Shown here piece by piece: positions 37,221-46,498 of a DNA stretch of 64,000 nt. Positions within the stretch are counted from its first letter, which is position 1. Every line of letters starts with the position of its first letter. The stretch is from Roseiarcus sp963822215 (GTDB lineage: Bacteria; Pseudomonadota; Alphaproteobacteria; Rhizobiales; Beijerinckiaceae): NCBI GenBank assembly GCA_963822215.1, contig CAWGGX010000008.1, positions 558,001 to 622,000 of the forward strand, given 5' to 3'. The position numbers were made by a program, and so were the translations under genes. Under the pieces are notes generated by a model. It worked only from the letters and a program-made list of their open reading frames with translations, was not told where the DNA came from and did no database searches.

Positions 37221-38308
37221 GACGGGTTCCAGATGAGAGACAAAGGCGGTCGGCGTTAGCAACTCTGTGAGTTGAAGCGCGGCTCGCCCATGGTCTTTTT
37301 CCGATGCTTGGCTCGATTTGATCCTTTCACCACGCCCCAGCGAACAACCGATATTTGCGCATTGCGGACGTAGCGGTCCGCGGCCTTGTACGCCTCGTAG
37401 AGCGGGCAGCGGACCTTCGTCGGCGACGCCCGTAGGGGAACGGTAACGCTGACAGCTTCTGTCGTGTTCTCGATCGTTCGAGGCCCTTCAGTAGATCACG
37501 GCTTCGCCTTTGGTAACCCCCAAATATTTGGAGATCAGAACATGAACAGACATGTCTCTCGTGCAACCGAGTATTAGCTAACGCTGTAGACAATCTACGG
37601 CGCATGCCGTAACGTGATGCAACCGGGGTTATTGCTTTCCCGGCAAGGCGAGTTTGAGCGGGACATCGATTTCAGGGTTTCAGTGTCGTTTCCGGGGAAG
37701 TGGCGGGTGCGCTGGTCGGCGAACCTGTCTACGCAATACGGGGGATTTTGATGAATGACGTCGCTTACATCACAATTGATGAGGCGCGGCCAGAGACGCG
37801 CCTCTTGAGACCCGATCTGGAAAAAGCCCAGAGCTGACACCCATCGTACTTGCGGAACCGTGGATACAGACGTGCAGCTTTGCCGACCGGCAACCCTTGC
37901 GAAGGGGTCGGCGGCGGCGGTCACAGACGCTTCCGACGGCCAGCGAGGTAGTGTTTCGGCGGACGGGGATTCGGACGGACGACTGGCCTCGGGCGTGGCA
38001 TTTGAGGTTGTCGCTATCCCATATGGGAACGTGGTGGGGAGCTCGCTGTGACTGTTCTCGAAAAGGAAGTTCGTTCGCAAGATCGCGGGCTCGCGACGCT
38101 GATGCACTCGGCGCGGCGCTTCAGCGAGCGTCTCAAACACGCAACCAGGTTTAGGGCTCCCGTCCGGCTTCCGTCCGTTGAGAAGAGCGAGCAGGTGGGC
38201 GAGCTTCAGCGCATTCCCGCCGCCGAGCCGCAGCAATCTCGGCTTCAGTTCTTCGGCGGCGCCGGCGCTCCCACGCCGCACATTCTCGGCGAGAGCGAAA
38301 GCACGCCG
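37221..38308. other. Gene-poor region upstream of tdh
   Basis: About 1.1 kb with lower GC stretches and no recognisable gene. GCGGACGTAGCGGTCCGCG near 37362 recurs near 31865. A minus-strand 300-codon frame and an 87-codon upstream extension of tdh cover much of it, but neither has a recognisable domain or ribosome site. Probably decayed mobile DNA. Confidence 0.4.
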
Positions 38309-39337
38309 ATGAAAGCGCTGGTCAAGCAGAAACCGGAGCCGGGCCTCTGGCTCGGGCAGGAGCCGGTTCCCTCGTTCGGTCCCGACGACGTTCTGGTCAA
38401 GATCCACAAGACCGGCATTTGCGGCACCGACGTCCATATCTTCAACTGGGACGAGTGGGCGCAGAAGACGATTCCGACGCCGATGACGATCGGGCACGAA
38501 TATGCGGGCACGATCGCCGGGGTCGGGGCGAATGTGCGCGGGCTTTCGGTCGGCCAGCGGGTGTCAGGCGAGGGCCATGTGATCGGGATGCGAAGCCGCG
38601 CCGCCCGCTGCGGGCGCTATCATCTCGATCCCGAAACGCGCGGCATAGGGGTCAACATCCCCGGCGCCTTCGCCGAATATGTGCGGGTGCCCGCGTTCAA
38701 CATCGTGCCCTTGCCCGACGACGTCGACGACGAGCTCGGCGCGATCCTCGATCCGCTCGGCAACGCGGTCCATACCGCGCTCTCGTTCGATCTCGTCGGC
38801 GAAAACGTGTTGATCACCGGCGCCGGCCCAATCGGCATTATGGCGGGCGCGGTCGCGCGCCATGTCGGCGCCCGCCACGTCGTGATCACCGACTTCAATC
38901 CGCGCCGGCTCAAGCTCGCGGCCGAGGTCGCCGACGTTGTGCCGGTCGACGTGTCGAAAGAGGAGCTGCGCCAGACGATGAGCCGGCTCAAGATGACTGA
39001 AGGCTTCGACGTCGCGCTCGAAATGAGCGGCGCTCCGGCGGCGTTCGATCAGCTATTCGACGCGGTGACCACAGGCGGGCGGGTGGCTCTGCTCGGCCTG
39101 TCAGCGAAGCCGATGCTCGTCGACTGGAACAAGGTCATCTTCAAGCAACTCACCCTCAAGGGTATCTACGGCCGAGAGATGTTCGATACCTGGCACAAGA
39201 TGATCGCTATGCTGGAGAGCGGGCTCGACGTGCGCAAGGTTATCACGCACCGCCTCCCGGCCAGCCGGTTCCTCGAAGGCTTCGAGATCATGCGTCGCGG
39301 CGACTGCGGGAAGATCGTGCTGGATTGGACGGCCTGA
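38309..39337 (+). CDS. tdh: L-threonine 3-dehydrogenase
   Basis: A 342-residue zinc-dependent medium-chain dehydrogenase that oxidises L-threonine to 2-amino-3-ketobutyrate with NAD+. Catalytic zinc residues are in GICGTDVHIFNWDEW and GHEYAGTIAG; the Rossmann motif is ITGAGPIGIMAG; NPGAxxHT-like NAVHTALSFDLVGE and GIYGREMFDTW are typical of Tdh. The usual structural-zinc Cys4 lobe is absent: the region reads GMRSRAARCGRYHLD, with one cysteine. I start at MKALVKQ, which gives family length. kbl is not adjacent, so the next step must be encoded elsewhere. Confidence 0.92.
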   Translation: MKALVKQKPEPGLWLGQEPVPSFGPDDVLVKIHKTGICGTDVHIFNWDEWAQKTIPTPMTIGHEYAGTIAGVGANVRGLSVGQRVSGEGHVIGMRSRAARCGRYHLDPETRGIGVNIPGAFAEYVRVPAFNIVPLPDDVDDELGAILDPLGNAVHTALSFDLVGENVLITGAGPIGIMAGAVARHVGARHVVITDFNPRRLKLAAEVADVVPVDVSKEELRQTMSRLKMTEGFDVALEMSGAPAAFDQLFDAVTTGGRVALLGLSAKPMLVDWNKVIFKQLTLKGIYGREMFDTWHKMIAMLESGLDVRKVITHRLPASRFLEGFEIMRRGDCGKIVLDWTA

Positions 39338-40235
39338 GACTGCGCGCGATCGCGGCCGCGAACGACCGCTTGACGGCCTATTGAGAACTGAGCGGCCCAG
39401 ACGTGCCGAGCGTCTGCGCCGCCAGCTTGGGGACGGGGAAAGGGCGATTGTCCCTCGGGGACTGCCCCTCGGTTTCGGCTTCTTCCCACCACCGAGCCGC
39501 CATCCTTTTTTGCGGGAGCCCGCAATTCGCCCTACGGCGTCTTCAATTGGATATCGGGTCGAGGCGAAGGGCAAGGGCGCGAAAGGGTAAGCGCGATCCT
39601 CCTTTCGAGTGCGAGGGGTAGCCCGTCATGATCGACCGACGCATGGACTTCGCGATGAGCAGAGCAGTCCCGGAGGCATCAACTTCGGCGATATGCTGCT
39701 CGGGCGTTGGCTTTGCCGGCTATCGCATTGTGAAGGACGGTCGCGCGGCTCTGGCCGCCTGATCATCAAGAGCCACACCGGGTTCGGAGAGACCGCCGCG
39801 GGGTGGTCTTCCCTTCGCAGGAGCCCGAAAGCCGCGTACCGTCGGATCTCGTCGATATGTAGCGGTTCGGTCGCGGACAACGAACGACCGCTTCTTGCGC
39901 AATGCGGCCATCCATCGGTACGAATTTGAACAGCAGGAAAGGGTCGAATTGACGCGCTCGCCAAGCTGACCGGGAACGACCGCTCCTTCCGCATATAAAA
40001 CGGCCGGAGCAATCTTGTGGATCACGTCGGCAACCGTCGCGGGCGGGAGGGCAGATTTACACACCTCTGCGACCGACAGGCGGCAATCCGCCTGCGGGCG
40101 AGGCGACGACGCGGCAGGCGCTCGGCTCGGCAATGCGTTCGAAGGCGGCTGGATTTCCTATTCTCAAAAACATTTTCTTGCGTAATTTCTGAATTCCTAC
40201 TAGGTTGGTTTCAACAGCCGATCAGGAGATCCTCC
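39338..40235. other. Intergenic zone with GAACGACCGCT repeats
   Basis: About 900 bases without a convincing gene. GAACGACCGCT occurs at 39360, 39882 and 39974, and once more at 36792. A 44-codon frame at 39628 has no recognised family. A lower-GC patch before 40205 could hold the promoter of the next gene. Confidence 0.45.
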
Positions 40236-40733
40236 ATGCCCGACGCCGCCGACGCCCCGTCCCCGCCTAGCCTTCGCCGCGACCGGTCTCCCCAAGCGAG
40301 GCAGGCGGCGCGGGCGAAAAAGGCCGAGCGGGACCGGCGGATCCTCAGCCTCATCAACCGCGGCGTCTCGGCCGCCGAGATCGCCGAACGGGAGGGCGTT
40401 TCGCTCAATCATATGCGCAATCAGGTGCGGGCCATCCTCCTCAGGCGCCTGCCGCCGCCGCCGGCGGAGTTCCTGGCGTTGCAGGTCGGCCGCCTGAACG
40501 AAGCGCTGCTTATATCCTATAATCAAATGTATAATCCGAAGTCGGGGGCCGACTTCAAAGCCATTGACCATGTGGTGAAGATCGTGCGCGAACTCGACCG
40601 CTATCACGGGCTCGCCGCTCCCCGGCCAAGCCCTGAGCCCGCGCCGGGTCCCGCAGCCCTGGCCGCGCCGGCCCCGCTGGCGCTCGCCGGGCCCTCGTCC
40701 GAACGAATCGAAAATGGCGCGGCAACCGACTGA
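40236..40733 (+). CDS. Small HTH protein, unknown family
   Basis: A 165-residue protein. A basic N-terminus is followed by a likely helix-turn-helix (RILSLINRGVSAAEIAEREG, then SLNHMRNQVRAIL), then a helical domain (EALLISYNQMYN and FKAIDHVVKIVRELDRYHG) and an Ala/Pro-rich tail. The architecture resembles phage small-terminase or transposase-linked DNA-binding proteins, but I cannot name it. GGAG lies nine bases before the ATG. Confidence 0.65.
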   Translation: MPDAADAPSPPSLRRDRSPQARQAARAKKAERDRRILSLINRGVSAAEIAEREGVSLNHMRNQVRAILLRRLPPPPAEFLALQVGRLNEALLISYNQMYNPKSGADFKAIDHVVKIVRELDRYHGLAAPRPSPEPAPGPAALAAPAPLALAGPSSERIENGAATD

Positions 40734-40834
40734 AAACGCTGGATTCGGAATCGAAAATGGCGGCGCGCCCTCTCCTGTGGCCCGTCGCCGGGCGACGTCC
40801 TCGCGAACGGCGTGTGGGGTAGAGGGTCCGCCGC

Positions 40835-42523
40835 CTACCGCGCCGCCGCCCGCCTGACGATCGCCTTGGCGTCGACCCCGGTCAGCGCGCCATAGTTGTG
40901 GGCGCCGCGGCTCTCGAGCCGCGACCGGCAGAAGGCCTCGGCGACCGGCGACCCGGCGCGAACGAGCGTGGCCGCCTGGAGCCCGGTCGCCAGCCGGTCG
41001 CAAAGGTCGCGGGCGCAGGCCTCGAACGCCTCGAGGTCGCTGAGATCGTCCTTCAGACGCGCGACATGGGCGTCGAGCGCGGCGCTCCCGCCCTTGGCCC
41101 GGCCGACCTCGTCGAAATAGGCGTCAAGCGTTTGCGGCGAGCGGGCGAGGGCCCGCGCGATGTCGAGGCACTGGACGTTGCCGCTGCCCTCCCAGATCGC
41201 GTTGATCGGGGCCTCGCGATAGAGGCGCGGCATCGGAGACTCCTCCATCACCCCCGAGCCGCCGATGCATTCCATCGCCTCGTAGGCGTGGCCCGGAACA
41301 CGCTTGCAGATCCAGTACTTGCCGATCGCCGTGCCGAGCCTGACGAGCGCGTCCTCGTGCGCCTCGCCGTGATGATCGAGGGCGCGGGCCATCCGCATCG
41401 TCAGCGCAAGCGCCGCCTCGGCCTCGATCGCAAGGTCGGCGAGCACGGCGGTCATGATCGGCTTGTCGACGAGCAGCGCCCCGAACGCCTTGCGCTGCCG
41501 GCAATGGTCGATCGCCTGGGCAACCGCCATCCGCATGCCGGCCGAGGAGCCGATCATGCAATCGAACCGGGTCATCGCCACCATCTCGATGATGGTCGCG
41601 ATCCCCCGGCCCTCCTCGCCGACCATCCAGCCGATCGCGCCGCGCAGCTCCGTCTCGCTCGAGGCGTTGGAGACATTGCCCATCTTGCGCTTCAGCCGCA
41701 TGATCTGCAGTGGGTTCTTCGTCCCGTCCGGGCGCCAGCGCGGCACAAGGAAGCAGGACTGGCCGGTGGGCGCCTGGGCGAGCACGAGAAAGGCGTCGCA
41801 CATCGGCGCCGAGACGAAGTACTTGTGGCCGACGAGATCGTACAGGCGTCCCGGCCCGCTGGCCCCCATCGGAAGAGCGCTCGTCGTGTTGGTGCGGACG
41901 TCCGAACCGCCCTGCTTCTCGGTCATCGCCATGCCGATGGTCAGGCCCTGCTTCTCGGCGACCAGCACGTTGCGCGGGTCGTAGATGCGGGCGGTGATCT
42001 TGGGCAGCCACTCGCGCGCGAGGTCGGGCTGATGTTTCAGGCAGGGCGCGGCGGCGAAGGTCATCGTGATCGGGCAGCCGTGTCCGGCCTCAACCTGGCT
42101 CTGCATGTAGAAGCGCGCGGCGCGGGCGACATGAGCGCCCTCGCGCGGGTCGGTCCAGGGCGAGGAATGAAGGCCCTCCTCGATCGCCGACCGCATCAGT
42201 TCGTGATAGGCGGGGTGGAAGCGGACAAGATCGACGCGGCGCCCATAGCGGTCGTGCGTGTCGAGTTCGGGCGGATTCCTGTTGGCGAGCGCGCCCCGTT
42301 CGAGGTTTTCGGCCAAGCCGAGACGGGCCCCGAAGACGCCGAGGCTGTTGGCGTCCCATTCCGCGCCCTCGCGGCCAACCGCTTCTTTCAACGCGGCGTC
42401 CGATTCGTAGAGATTGTAATCGGCCAGTTCGACCGGCTGGTTGGTCACCTCGTGGGTGACGGCGCCGTAAGGGTCGAAAGGGGCGCGAGCGGCATTGGCT
42501 CGGTTGGGGGGTCGGTCAGTCAT
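40835..42523 (-). CDS. AidB-like acyl-CoA dehydrogenase
   Basis: A 562-residue flavoprotein of the acyl-CoA dehydrogenase superfamily, AidB branch: extended N-terminus, GMAMTEKQGGSDVRTN for flavin binding, TRFDCMIGSSAGMRMA, and the C-terminal RLYREAPINAIWEGSGNVQCLD. E. coli AidB protects DNA during alkylation stress and binds FAD. I start at MTDRPPN. It is single and converges with the HTH gene. Confidence 0.88.
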   Translation of the reverse strand: MTDRPPNRANAARAPFDPYGAVTHEVTNQPVELADYNLYESDAALKEAVGREGAEWDANSLGVFGARLGLAENLERGALANRNPPELDTHDRYGRRVDLVRFHPAYHELMRSAIEEGLHSSPWTDPREGAHVARAARFYMQSQVEAGHGCPITMTFAAAPCLKHQPDLAREWLPKITARIYDPRNVLVAEKQGLTIGMAMTEKQGGSDVRTNTTSALPMGASGPGRLYDLVGHKYFVSAPMCDAFLVLAQAPTGQSCFLVPRWRPDGTKNPLQIMRLKRKMGNVSNASSETELRGAIGWMVGEEGRGIATIIEMVAMTRFDCMIGSSAGMRMAVAQAIDHCRQRKAFGALLVDKPIMTAVLADLAIEAEAALALTMRMARALDHHGEAHEDALVRLGTAIGKYWICKRVPGHAYEAMECIGGSGVMEESPMPRLYREAPINAIWEGSGNVQCLDIARALARSPQTLDAYFDEVGRAKGGSAALDAHVARLKDDLSDLEAFEACARDLCDRLATGLQAATLVRAGSPVAEAFCRSRLESRGAHNYGALTGVDAKAIVRRAAAR

Positions 42524-42617
42524 GTCAACGTTCCTCACTACCGCACAAAGCCTAACTTTTCCCTGCCCCAACGGAAAGTCCGGCGACCGCCGTCGCGAAT
42601 CCTGCTAGTCCGCATCC

Positions 42618-43475
42618 ATGCCCGTCCCCTTCGACCGCCGCGTGACCCCCGTCCGCCCCGACCTCGCCGCCGCAGAGCTGCGCGGCCTCGTCGAGGCGCC
42701 GCGCTTCGTCGAAGGCCGCCCGCTGCAGGTAACGGAGGCGAGCGCGCCGCTGAGGCGGGCGCCCGCGTTCGACGCGCCGCTCGAGACCGAGGCTTTGTTC
42801 GGCGAAGGGGTCACGGTCTATGACGAGAGCGAGGGCTGGGGCTGGGTCCAGCTCGAACGCGACCGGTATGTCGGCTATCTGCCGCTGATCGCGCTCGGTC
42901 CGCGGACCGAACCGACCCACCGCGTCGCGGCGCTGCGCACCCACGTCTATCCCGGTCCGTCGATCAAGCTCGCCCCGCGCATGGCGCTGTCGCTCGGCGC
43001 GCGGGCCACGATCGTTCGCCAGGCCGGCGACTTCGCCGTGACCGCCGACGGCCTCTACCTTTGGGCGCGGCATCTGGCCGATGTCGGGTCGCGCGAGGCC
43101 GACTTCGTCGCCGTCGCCGAGCGCTTCCTCTACGCGCCTTATCTTTGGGGCGGCCGGACGTCCGAAGGAATCGACTGCTCGGGGCTCGTTCAGGCTGGGC
43201 TGACGGCGGCCGGCGTCGTCGCGCCGCGCGACAGCGACCAGCAGGAGGCTGCGCTTGGCGAGCCGGTCGTGCCGGGGGAGAGGCTTGCGCGCGGCGATCT
43301 CGTGTTCTGGAAGGGCCATGTCGGCGTCATGCGCGACATGGCCGCGCTGCTGCACGCCAACGGCTGGCACATGGCGGTGGTCAGCGAGCCCCTCGCCGAG
43401 GCGCGCGCCCGCATCGCCGCAAGCGAAGGGGGCGACGTGACGAGCGTCAGAAGACTGGATCCGACGGACGCGTGA
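42618..43475 (+). CDS. NlpC/P60 family cell-wall hydrolase with SH3 domain
   Basis: A 285-residue protein: an SH3-like module (about 30-150) followed by an NlpC/P60 papain-like domain. The catalytic Cys lies in YLWGGRTSEGIDCSGLVQ and the His in FWKGHVGVM, with a third polar residue in LHANGWHMAVV. It likely cuts gamma-D-Glu-diamino acid bonds in peptidoglycan. No signal peptide is obvious, as is common in this alphaproteobacterial family. Divergent from aidB. Confidence 0.9.
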   Translation: MPVPFDRRVTPVRPDLAAAELRGLVEAPRFVEGRPLQVTEASAPLRRAPAFDAPLETEALFGEGVTVYDESEGWGWVQLERDRYVGYLPLIALGPRTEPTHRVAALRTHVYPGPSIKLAPRMALSLGARATIVRQAGDFAVTADGLYLWARHLADVGSREADFVAVAERFLYAPYLWGGRTSEGIDCSGLVQAGLTAAGVVAPRDSDQQEAALGEPVVPGERLARGDLVFWKGHVGVMRDMAALLHANGWHMAVVSEPLAEARARIAASEGGDVTSVRRLDPTDA

Positions 43476-43496
43476 GGGACCTCGGCAATTGGCCGC

Positions 43497-43562
43497 GGGC
43501 GCTTGCCCCGCCCCTCATCCGGCGCTTCGCGCCACCTTCTCCCCGCGAACGGGGAGAAGAGA
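43497..43562. repeat. Extragenic GC-rich repeat related to the ccmA-ccmB spacer
   Basis: Contains GCCCCGCCCCTCATCC and CCTTCTCCCCGCG, both also in the right arm of the ccmA-ccmB repeat, with a small hairpin between. It lies between the convergent NlpC/P60 and rpmE genes. Confidence 0.65.
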
Positions 43563-43572
43563 CCGGCGCCCC

Positions 43573-43803
43573 TTACTTCTTGCCGATACCCAGATTGGCG
43601 AAGCGGCTGTTGAACTTCGACAGGCGTCCGCCGCGGTCGAGGAGCTGCTGCGAGCCGCCGGTCCAGGCCGGGTGGGTGTTCGGGTCAATGTCGAGGTTCA
43701 GGGTCGCGCCCTCCTCGCCGTAGGTCGAGCGGGTCGTGAACTCGACGCCGTTGGTCATGACGACCTTGATCATGTGGTAGTTCGGGTGGATGTCGGGCTT
43801 CAT
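43573..43803 (-). CDS. rpmE: 50S ribosomal protein bL31
   Basis: A 76-residue ribosomal protein: MKPDIHPNYHMIKVVMTNG, then STYGEEG, then DPNTHPAWTGG and the RLSKFNSRF tail. It lacks the CxxC zinc knuckle (C-minus form), which is common in alphaproteobacteria. The first in-frame ATG giving the family start is used; the longer open frame is not expected. Confidence 0.96.
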   Translation of the reverse strand: MKPDIHPNYHMIKVVMTNGVEFTTRSTYGEEGATLNLDIDPNTHPAWTGGSQQLLDRGGRLSKFNSRFANLGIGKK

Positions 43804-44153
43804 CGTCACGTCTCTGGCGCAAGAACGGAAAGAGCCGTCCGGGGGCGCCGGCGGCTCTTTGGCTGGCGGTCCTATACGGCGCCGGGCCGGGCGATGCAAG
43901 GGGCCGCGCTTTCCCGATCTCGGCGGCGAGCGGGCCCTCGAACGCCAGGCGTCAGATTCCAATCCCCAGATCACACGCCACGGTGGCGCGGCTTTCAGAT
44001 CGAAACCCGGAACAGACACGCGTGTCCGGGTTCGTCCGCCCCCGAAGTGCGCTCATGCTTCCCGTCGATGCAATCGGTCGCAGCCCGCCGGCCTTGATTT
44101 CGGCCTAAACATGGGGCCGTAAAGCGCCATCACATTTGGAGCCGCGTAGCCTC
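43804..44153. other. Divergent promoter region, rpmE / ABC exporter
   Basis: About 350 bases with no gene. It should hold promoters for both flanking genes. No specific operator recognised. Confidence 0.4.
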
Positions 44154-45971
44154 ATGCCTTCAGCCGCTGAAACCGGTCGGCGGGCGCCCCGAGCCCCGCT
44201 CGGCGCCTTGCGACCGCTGCTGCCTTACGCCCTCGCCCAGAAGGGACGCATCGCCGCCGCGCTGATCGCGCTCGTCGTCGCCTCCGCCGCGACCCTGGTC
44301 GTTCCGGTGGCGGTCCGCCGCATGATGGATTTCGGCTTCTCGGACGCCAATTCCGGGGTGATCCGCGTCTATTTCCTCGGCATGCTCGCCGTAGTGATCG
44401 TGCTCGCGATCGCCTCCGGAGCGCGCTACTACCTTGTCATGACGCTCGGCGAGGAGGTGGTCGCCGACCTGCGCTCCGACCTCTTCGCCCATCTCACGCG
44501 ACTCGACCCCGGCTTCTTCGACGCCGAGAAGACCGGCGAAATCGCCTCCCGGCTGTCCGCCGACACCACGCAGCTTAAGGCGACCTTCGGCTCCTCGGCC
44601 TCGATCGCACTGCGCAATCTTTTCATGTTCGTCGGCGCGATCGCGATGATGGTGGTCACCAGCGCCAAGCTCTCGGCGTTCGTGCTGGCGGCGATCCCCA
44701 TCATCGTCCTGCCGCTGTTCGCCGCCGGCCGCGCGGTCAGGGAGCGTTCGCGCCGCGCCCAGGACACGCTCGCCGAGGCGACCGCCTTCGCCACCGAGAG
44801 CCTCACGGCGGTGCGTGTGATGCAGTCGTTCGTCGCCGAAGCCTACACCGCCCGCCGGTACAGGGAGGCGGCCTACGGCGCCTATGAGGCGGCCCGCAGC
44901 ATGTCGCAGGCGCGCGGGATCGTCACCGCCGCGGCGCTGTTTCTCGCCTTCGGCAGCGTGGTCGTCGTTCTGTGGCTCGGCGCGCAGGACGTCGTGCAGG
45001 GCCGCATGTCGGGCGGGAGCTTGATGCAGTTCGTGCTCTACGCCGTGCTCGGCGCCGGCGCGCTCGGACAATTGTCGGAAGTCTGGAACGAGGTGTCGCA
45101 GGCCGCCGGCGCCGCTGGACGGATCGGCGATCTGCTCGCGGTCAGGCCGCGGATCGCTGCGCCTGCGAACCCGCGTGCGCTCACACAGCCCGTTCGCGGC
45201 GACCTGGCGTTCCGGTCCGTCGATTTCGCCTATCCCGGCCGCGACGACGATCCGGTGCTGCGCGAGGTCAATTTCCGCGTGGCGCCCGGCGAGGTGGTGG
45301 CGATCGTCGGCCCATCGGGGGCCGGAAAGTCGACCCTCTTCCAGCTTGCGCTGAGGTTCTACGATCCGACGCGAGGCGTCGTGACGCTCGACGACGTCGA
45401 CGTCGCAAAGCTCGATCCGGCTGCGCTGAGAGCGGAGATCGCCCTCGTACCGCAGGACGCGTTCATCTTCGGCGCGTCCGTCGCCGACAACATCGCCTAC
45501 GGGGCGCCGGGGGCGACCCGCGAGGCGATCGCCGCCGCCGCACGACAGGCCGCCGCCGACGGCTTCATCTCGGCGCTGCCGGAAGGGTATGACACGATCC
45601 TCGGCGAGCGCGGCGCGACGCTGTCCGGCGGCGAGCGGCAGCGGATCGCGATCGCCCGGGCCCTCCTGAAGGACGCCCCCGTCCTGCTACTCGACGAGGC
45701 GACCTCCGCGCTCGACGCCGAGAGCGAGACACTGGTCCAGAGCGCCCTCGAGACGCTGATGAAGGGGCGGACGACGCTCGTCATCGCCCATCGCCTGGCC
45801 ACCATCGTCAACGCCCACCGCATTCTGGTGGTCGAGGCGGGCTCGATCGTGGAAGAGGGAACCCACGCGTCGCTGCTCGCCGCGAACGGGCTCTACGCGC
45901 GCCTGGCGAGGCTGCAGTTCGGGACGGGCGCGGCGGCGCTGACCGCCGCGGTCGCCGAGGCGGCGCAATAG
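44154..45971 (+). CDS. MsbA-like ABC exporter (fused permease-ATPase)
   Basis: A 605-residue half-transporter. Residues 1-320 hold six helices; the rest is the ATPase with Walker A GPSGAGKSTL, signature LSGGERQRIAIARALL and Walker B VLLLDEATSALD. It functions as a homodimer exporting lipids or hydrophobic compounds. The family commonly lies beside rpmE in alphaproteobacteria. ATG at 44154 is preferred over a TTG at 44136. Confidence 0.9.
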   Translation: MPSAAETGRRAPRAPLGALRPLLPYALAQKGRIAAALIALVVASAATLVVPVAVRRMMDFGFSDANSGVIRVYFLGMLAVVIVLAIASGARYYLVMTLGEEVVADLRSDLFAHLTRLDPGFFDAEKTGEIASRLSADTTQLKATFGSSASIALRNLFMFVGAIAMMVVTSAKLSAFVLAAIPIIVLPLFAAGRAVRERSRRAQDTLAEATAFATESLTAVRVMQSFVAEAYTARRYREAAYGAYEAARSMSQARGIVTAAALFLAFGSVVVVLWLGAQDVVQGRMSGGSLMQFVLYAVLGAGALGQLSEVWNEVSQAAGAAGRIGDLLAVRPRIAAPANPRALTQPVRGDLAFRSVDFAYPGRDDDPVLREVNFRVAPGEVVAIVGPSGAGKSTLFQLALRFYDPTRGVVTLDDVDVAKLDPAALRAEIALVPQDAFIFGASVADNIAYGAPGATREAIAAAARQAAADGFISALPEGYDTILGERGATLSGGERQRIAIARALLKDAPVLLLDEATSALDAESETLVQSALETLMKGRTTLVIAHRLATIVNAHRILVVEAGSIVEEGTHASLLAANGLYARLARLQFGTGAAALTAAVAEAAQ

Positions 45972-46498
45972 AGGCCGCCGAGCCGAGCCGGCGCCAAGCA
46001 GACGCGGCCCCAAACCCAAATCCATGCCTACTTTGCGCCAAGGGCCGATTTTGCAATACCCCTTGGCCCAGCCCGCTTCATATCCTCGTCGCGCCGTCGT
46101 CCCGGCCCCGCTCAGCCGCGCGTTCGCGGGGGCGACACGAAGGCGGGTTGGCGCTTTCGACGCTAAGATCGAGCGTAGTCTCGATTCCGGCAGATGTACA
46201 TGATTTGTTCTTAGCCCATGTTGATTGTTAACTCGCGCCTAAGAGCTCGTTCGCGGAATGTTCCACCCTCGGCCTCCGCTCTTCGGCCGCAGCGCAAGCG
46301 ACCCCGGCGCCGGGCAGGCGCCGGCGCGCAACCGTTGCGCCAGCCACACGCGCCGACGCGCAGGACAGCAACGGGAAAGAGGGAATTCGGTTCGAGGGAC
46401 AGGGAATGGCGATCGCGTGAATGGGGAATTTCATCGACGGAACAGAGAATAATTCGCTCGAACTGGGAGGGATGGAGCTTGCCGAGAATATTCGAAGA
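45972..46498. other. Degenerate intergenic region
   Basis: About 530 bases. Contains a 7-base stem CCAAGGG/CCCTTGG near 46037 after the exporter, and degenerate GGGACAGGGAA-type repeats near 46400 like those near 17.9 kb. No gene supported. Confidence 0.4.

Noticed and set aside
38048..38308. An 87-codon N-terminal extension of tdh from a GTG
   Set aside because: The extension has no similarity to dehydrogenases, and MKALVKQ gives the family start and length.
37595..38497. A 300-codon minus-strand frame between 37.6 and 38.5 kb
   Set aside because: Mixed composition without any domain, overlapping the tdh start in antisense; treated as decayed DNA.
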